A stretch of DNA of 64,000 nucleotides from HGM13006 sp963650135 (GTDB lineage: Bacteria > Bacillota > Clostridia > Oscillospirales > Oscillospiraceae). A program made the translations under genes and the position numbers. A model generated the notes under the pieces. That model made no database searches. It was given only the letters and a program-made list of their open reading frames with translations, and was not told the DNA's origin. Positions 59,880-64,000 of the stretch are shown one piece after another (positions within the stretch are counted from its first letter, which is position 1; every line of letters starts with the position of its first letter). Location of the stretch: assembly GCA_963650135.1 (NCBI GenBank), contig CAVJLG010000058.1, forward strand, positions 1-64,000, written 5' to 3'.

Positions 59880-61382
59880 ATGGCAAATCGAAGCAATCCC
59901 AATCCGCACCGAGGCGGTGGCTCGCCCGCCGGTGATATGGACGAGACGCAGGTCTTCCGTCCGGTCCGCGGCGGCCAGAATTACAGCAATGCCCAAAACG
60001 GCGGTTATTCCAACGACGGCGGATATTACGACGGTTCCTACGACGATTCCTACAACAATGCTTATCAAAGCGGTTATGACGGCTATAGCGACTACAATAG
60101 CGGTTATGACAGCGAATTCGACTATGACCAGGGCCACGACCAAGGCTATAGCCAGGGCGGCTATGACCAGAATGGCTATAACCAGGACTACAACAACGGC
60201 TACGACAATGGTTACTCCGACGGCTATTATGACGACGGCTATCAGCAGCCCGCCCGTCCCCGGGAAACCCTGGCCTCCAGAGCTGCCGGACGGTCCAATA
60301 CCGAGCCCTATCGCCGCCCTTCCGGTCACGCCAATTCGTCCCGGAATCAAAAGGCAGCCCGGCGAGAACGCTATGACGACAGTTATCAGCAGCCCGCTCC
60401 CCGCCGTCGCCGAAAGAAAAAGCATCATCCCTTCCGCAATTTCCTGATTTTCCTGCTGATTTTGGCAGCACTGATTGCCGGGGCTTATTTCCTGCTGTTC
60501 CGTGCGCCTACCCAATCCCAGGACGGTGTGCATACCCGGAAGGATGGCTTCTATAACATTCTCCTGTGCGCCACCGACGAAGAGGGCACCCGCACAGACA
60601 CCATTATGATCGCCACACTGGATCAGGAAAACGGCCAAATCTCGCTGACCAGCATCCCCCGTGACACCATTGTGGACAATGGCGAAGCCGTCCCGAAAAT
60701 CAACGGCGTTTATGCCATTGCAGGCTGCGGCGATGCGGGTGCCAATGCGCTGATGGATCAAGTGGAAACCATCCTGGGCTTCCGGCCCGACGGCTACGCC
60801 ATCATCAGCTATGAGATCTTCAAGGATGTGGTGGACGCCATGGGCGGCATCACCTTTGACGTTCCCATGGACATGGAGGTGGACGGCACCTATATCTCCG
60901 GCGGCGAGCAGGAGCTGGACGGCGATTTGGCCCTGAAGGTCTGCCGCTTCCGTCACGGCTATGCCATGGCAGACATTCAGCGGGAATACGTTCAGCAGAC
61001 CTTTATTAAGGCCATGGTGAAGCAGTGCATGTCCCCCAGTATGCTGCCGAAGTTCCCGGCCATCTATAAAGCCGCAATGTCCAATATCATCACCGATTTG
61101 GACGACGCGAATCTCCGGTATCTGGCCCTGCATGTACTGTTGGCCGGCACCGGCGACATTCAGCAGAACACACTGCCCGGCGAAGGCGTCAGCTATAACG
61201 GCGCTTCCTGCTATGGCCTCTATGGTCAGAGCGTGGTGGACCTGGTGAATCAGGTGATGAATCCCTATACCGAGGACCTCACCATTGACGATGTGCATAT
61301 TCTCACCGTCTCCGAGGGTTCCCTGGTGGAGAGCACCTGGACCGGCACCGCCTTCGACGCCAGCACCTATCAATACAACTAA
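59880..61382 (+). CDS. LytR-CpsA-Psr family protein with Tyr/Asp/Asn/Gly-rich N-terminus
   Basis: The 500-residue LCP enzyme attaches anionic glycopolymers to peptidoglycan. One membrane segment near residues 181-203 is followed by the LCP domain: RTDTIMIATLD, LTSIPRDTIVDNGE (polyprenyl phosphate Arg/Asp site) and RFRHGYAMADIQREYVQQ. Before the membrane segment is an unusual ~120-residue low-complexity cytoplasmic region built of YDxGY/NGY units, then a basic stretch. Most LCP proteins have a short tail. GAAGGAG precedes the ATG at 59880. It lies 35 bases after the COG0523-like gene. Confidence 0.9.
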   Translation: MANRSNPNPHRGGGSPAGDMDETQVFRPVRGGQNYSNAQNGGYSNDGGYYDGSYDDSYNNAYQSGYDGYSDYNSGYDSEFDYDQGHDQGYSQGGYDQNGYNQDYNNGYDNGYSDGYYDDGYQQPARPRETLASRAAGRSNTEPYRRPSGHANSSRNQKAARRERYDDSYQQPAPRRRRKKKHHPFRNFLIFLLILAALIAGAYFLLFRAPTQSQDGVHTRKDGFYNILLCATDEEGTRTDTIMIATLDQENGQISLTSIPRDTIVDNGEAVPKINGVYAIAGCGDAGANALMDQVETILGFRPDGYAIISYEIFKDVVDAMGGITFDVPMDMEVDGTYISGGEQELDGDLALKVCRFRHGYAMADIQREYVQQTFIKAMVKQCMSPSMLPKFPAIYKAAMSNIITDLDDANLRYLALHVLLAGTGDIQQNTLPGEGVSYNGASCYGLYGQSVVDLVNQVMNPYTEDLTIDDVHILTVSEGSLVESTWTGTAFDASTYQYN

Positions 61383-61393
61383 ACACGAAAAAT

Positions 61394-61427
61394 GGACGCA
61401 GCTCAATTTGAACTGCGTCCTATTTTT
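61394..61427. terminator. Bidirectional terminator
   Basis: GGACGCAG pairs with CTGCGTCC, flanked by A5 and T5. It ends the LCP gene and the convergent rsmF gene. Confidence 0.9.
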
Positions 61428-61434
61428 ATACCTT

Positions 61435-62769
61435 TTATGCGTTCATCCACCGAAGTCCCTTGGGGAAGTGGTTTTTCAGCTGACCGCCGGAGCCTTTGGC
61501 CCAGCCCAGCGAAAGCCCATCCACGGTAATCAGCGTCCAGCCGTTTGCCGTCCCCGGGAGCACCTGTCCCTGGAGATAGGAAAGCACCCGGGAATCCTCA
61601 GAGGAAAGATTTTCCGTCACCGCCGCCGTCTCCAGCCATAGGGCCAGGGCATGGGCCGGTTCAAATCGTCCTTTTTTCGCCTGCCCCAGCTCCAGTCCCG
61701 GGCGCAGGACCTTGAGCTCCTTGAGCTCCGGCATCTCTTTGGGGCAGAGGTAGATGGATGGGCCAAAGGAAATGAGCCGCCCTTCCGGCAGGGTAATGTC
61801 CATGCGGTCTAAGAATTCCTTTAACTCTGCGGGCATCTTGATTTCCGCAGGCTTTGGCAGCTCTGCGGGAACGGCGTCGCCGTCTTTTTTCAGCAGCGCC
61901 GCAAAATGTCCTTCTCCGGAGAGCTGATGGGGCCACAGCCGGAAGGTGTTTTGCAGCTCGGGATTGTTCCCTTCGGCCCATTCCGGCCTGCCAGGTGCCA
62001 ACCAGGGCATATCCGCCTTTTCCACACGAAAATCCGGATGCCGCTGCAAAAACGCGCCAATGGCTCCCTCGTCCTCTTCCGGTGCAAAGGTACAGGTAGA
62101 GTAGCAGAGATAGCCCCCGGGACGAAGCATATTGGCTGCGGAATCCAGAATTTCGCTCTGCCGGGCCGCGCACATTTTTACCGTCTCCGGGCTCCAATCG
62201 GTCACTGCCGCTTCTTCCTTCCGGAACATCCCCTCCCCGGAACAGGGCGCATCCACCAGAATCCGGTCAAAAAAGCCCGCAAATCGTTGTTCCAAATCTC
62301 TGGGATGCATATTGAGCACCAGGGCATTGGCGATTCCCATCCGTTCGATATTCCGGGACAGGATTTTCGCCCGCTTGGGATTGATCTCATTGGCAACCAG
62401 CAGTCCCTGTCCCGCCAGCATATCGCCCAGCTGGGTGGACTTTCCCCCGGGAGCCGCGCAAAGATCCAGCACCCGCTCCCCGGGCTGAGGCCCCAGCAGC
62501 GTGGCCGGGGCCATGGCCGAGGGTTCCTGCAAATAGTATAGTCCGGCTTCATGATAGGGATGCTTTCCCGGGCGGCTTTCCGGATCATAGGCATAGCCGT
62601 TCTTTGCCCAGGGAATCGGTTCCCGCAAGAACGGCAGGGTTCCATCCAGATGCTTTCTTGCCGACAGCCGCAGCCCCTTTTGCATCGGGCGGTCATAAGC
62701 AGCTAAAAAGTCCGCATATTCCGCCCCCAACAGGGCTTCCATTCGGGTTAAAAATTCAGGTGGGAGCAT
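61435..62769 (-). CDS. rsmF: 16S rRNA (cytosine-C5)-methyltransferase, RsmF/NOL1-NOP2-Sun family
   Basis: The 444-residue methyltransferase has LDLCAAPGGKSTQL (SAM binding), LVDAPCSGEGMFRK (motif IV Cys), YSTCTFAPEEDE (motif VI Cys) and a C-terminal PUA-like domain. It methylates C5 of a cytosine in rRNA. The ATG at 62769 has AAAGGAG; the frame to 62805 crosses the terminator of typA and is rejected. Confidence 0.9.
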   Translation of the reverse strand: MLPPEFLTRMEALLGAEYADFLAAYDRPMQKGLRLSARKHLDGTLPFLREPIPWAKNGYAYDPESRPGKHPYHEAGLYYLQEPSAMAPATLLGPQPGERVLDLCAAPGGKSTQLGDMLAGQGLLVANEINPKRAKILSRNIERMGIANALVLNMHPRDLEQRFAGFFDRILVDAPCSGEGMFRKEEAAVTDWSPETVKMCAARQSEILDSAANMLRPGGYLCYSTCTFAPEEDEGAIGAFLQRHPDFRVEKADMPWLAPGRPEWAEGNNPELQNTFRLWPHQLSGEGHFAALLKKDGDAVPAELPKPAEIKMPAELKEFLDRMDITLPEGRLISFGPSIYLCPKEMPELKELKVLRPGLELGQAKKGRFEPAHALALWLETAAVTENLSSEDSRVLSYLQGQVLPGTANGWTLITVDGLSLGWAKGSGGQLKNHFPKGLRWMNA

Positions 62770-62790
62770 ATCATCTCTCCTTTTCGGTAC

Positions 62791-62818
62791 AAAAAAGGGG
62801 ACCAAACGGTCCCCTTTC
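62791..62818 (-). terminator. Terminator of typA
   Basis: On the minus strand GGGGACC pairs with GGTCCCC around CGTTT, followed by T6. Confidence 0.92.
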
Positions 62819-62837
62819 GATTTGTGCGTTACGAATT

Positions 62838-64000
62838 TTACTTTTTTCCGCCCTTCAGCGCCTTCATGCGGTCTGCATGGTTGAGAATTCTCTTACGCAT
62901 ACGCAGGGTCTTGGGGGTAACCTCCAAAATCTCGTCGTCTGCCAGATACTCCAGGCACTGCTCCAGGCTCATCTGCTTGGGGGGAATCAGCCGCAGCGCA
63001 TCATCGGAGCCGGAAGCACGGGTATTGGTCAGGTGCTTTGCCTTGCAGACGTTGACGGTGATATCCTCCATCCGGGGGTTGGAACCAATCACCATGCCCT
63101 CGTATACGGGAACACCTGCGCCGATGAACAGGGTGCCGCGCTCCTGGGCATTATACAGGCCATAGGTGATAGACTCGCCGGTTTCGAAGGAAATCAGGCT
63201 GCCGGTGCGGCGGCGCTGAATGTCGCCCTTATAGGGCTGATAGCTGTCGAACACGGAGGCCATAATGCCCTCGCCCTTGGTATCGGTGAGGAACTCGTTC
63301 CGATAGCCAAACAGGCCCCGGGAAGGAACCAGGAAGGTGATCTTCATACGGGTGGAGCCCAGAGGGGTCATCTCCAGCAGGTCGCCCTTACGGTTGCCCA
63401 TCTTCTCAATGACGGCGCCCACACAATCAGAGGGAACGTCGCAAACCAGCCGCTCCATAGGCTCGCACTTTACGCCGTCAATCTCCTGATACAGTACGCG
63501 GGGAGGAGAAACCTGGAACTCATAGCCCTCCCGGCGCATGGTCTCGATGAGGATACTCAGGTGCATCTCACCACGGCCTGCCACATAGAAGGCATCGGTG
63601 GAACCCTCGGCCTCGGTGACGCGGAGGGATACGTCCTTCAAAAGCTCCTTCTCCAGGCGCTCGCGGATCTGGCGAGAGGTAACATACTTGCCCTCCTTGC
63701 CTGCGAAAGGAGAATCGTTGATGGTAAAGGTCATCTCCATGGTGGGCTTGGAAATCTTCACAAAGTCCAGGGGCTCCACATTGGAGGGGACGCAGATGGT
63801 GTCGCCGATGGTGATGTTACCGATGCCGCTCAGTGCAACAATGTTGCCGGCGGTTGCCTGGGTAACGGGCACACGGTTCAGGCCGTCGAACTCATAAAGG
63901 CTTACGGCCTTGAGCTTTTTGGATACCTGATCGGGGTCATGGTAGTTACATACCACGATCTCGTCGTTCTGATGGACCACGCCCCGTTCAATTCGGCCAA
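62838..64000 (-). CDS. typA: Ribosome-associated GTPase TypA/BipA, 5' end outside the window
   Basis: The visible 387 residues are domains II-V of TypA/BipA: GRIERG (at the window edge), TFTINDSPFAGKEGKYVTSR, VAGRGEMHLSILIETMRREGYEF, GRKGDLLEM-like NRKGDLLEM and the C-terminal FRKGNIRAD-like region. The GTP-binding domain I lies beyond 64000. TypA helps ribosome assembly and stress growth. The end is intact, so only the start is missing. Confidence 0.95.
   Translation of the reverse strand, partial: GRIERGVVHQNDEIVVCNYHDPDQVSKKLKAVSLYEFDGLNRVPVTQATAGNIVALSGIGNITIGDTICVPSNVEPLDFVKISKPTMEMTFTINDSPFAGKEGKYVTSRQIRERLEKELLKDVSLRVTEAEGSTDAFYVAGRGEMHLSILIETMRREGYEFQVSPPRVLYQEIDGVKCEPMERLVCDVPSDCVGAVIEKMGNRKGDLLEMTPLGSTRMKITFLVPSRGLFGYRNEFLTDTKGEGIMASVFDSYQPYKGDIQRRRTGSLISFETGESITYGLYNAQERGTLFIGAGVPVYEGMVIGSNPRMEDITVNVCKAKHLTNTRASGSDDALRLIPPKQMSLEQCLEYLADDEILEVTPKTLRMRKRILNHADRMKALKGGKK

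Noticed and set aside
59847..61406. Long minus-strand frame opposite the LCP gene
   Set aside because: It is a low-complexity Val/Ile/Ala-rich shadow of the Tyr/Asp-rich coding repeat, with no start signal.

Overview
The window looks like chromosomal DNA of a moderately GC-rich, low-motility gut Clostridium relative, probably near Oscillospiraceae. This is inferred from strong GGAGG ribosome binding sites, a T-box leader, Rex, GlgD paired with GlgC, SLH domains, a four-subunit 2-oxoacid:ferredoxin oxidoreductase and a bile salt hydrolase. No tRNA, rRNA, CRISPR array, phage or insertion sequence was seen. Genes are dense and mostly on the minus strand.

Layout. 0-7 kb: lipid kinase, a zinc-ribbon/parvulin membrane protein, an orphan lipoprotein solute-binding protein, a BKACE-type (Kce-like) enzyme with unusual codon use, and a small XRE regulator. 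7-10.4 kb: a four-gene 2-oxoacid:ferredoxin oxidoreductase operon behind a T-box whose specifier reads ATC (isoleucine). 10.6-11.3 kb: a stand-alone ~620-nt transcription unit with its own promoter and terminator and no long reading frame. It carries seven Shine-Dalgarno/start/1-6 codons/stop units; this is the most unusual object in the window. 11.3-23.3 kb: a complete glycogen operon (glgB, glgP, glgC, glgD, glgA, a fused GH13-GH77 enzyme, thpR) from one strong promoter. 23.4-31.1 kb: thioesterases, transporters, two acyltransferase-3 paralogues, an AraC regulator, QueH, a DinB-like protein interrupted by a Gly-Gly-Pro tract, and Rex.

31-37 kb: an uncharacterised three-gene membrane operon, then the conserved rpmH-rnpA-yidD-yidC-jag cluster (RNase P and membrane insertion). 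37-43 kb: cyclophilin lipoprotein, a polar amino acid ABC transporter operon ending in a DapF-like racemase, and flavoproteins. 43.7-50.6 kb: secreted transglutaminase-like/SLH protein, bile salt hydrolase, MOSC protein, Rrf2 regulator, phospholipid synthase, glycosyltransferase and MATE transporter. 50.8-55.2 kb: CvpA, CCA-adding enzyme, PFL/UPF0210 plus ACT proteins, YfbR-like nucleotidase. 55.4-64 kb: PucR regulator, EamA transporter, two COG0523 GTPases (one with a long His-rich tract), an LCP cell-wall enzyme with a Tyr/Asp/Asn/Gly-rich N-terminus, an rRNA methyltransferase, and the 3' part of typA, which runs off the window.

Starts were moved from the longest frame to the codon with a convincing ribosome binding site wherever possible. 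All functional names come from motif recognition by eye; no database search was run.
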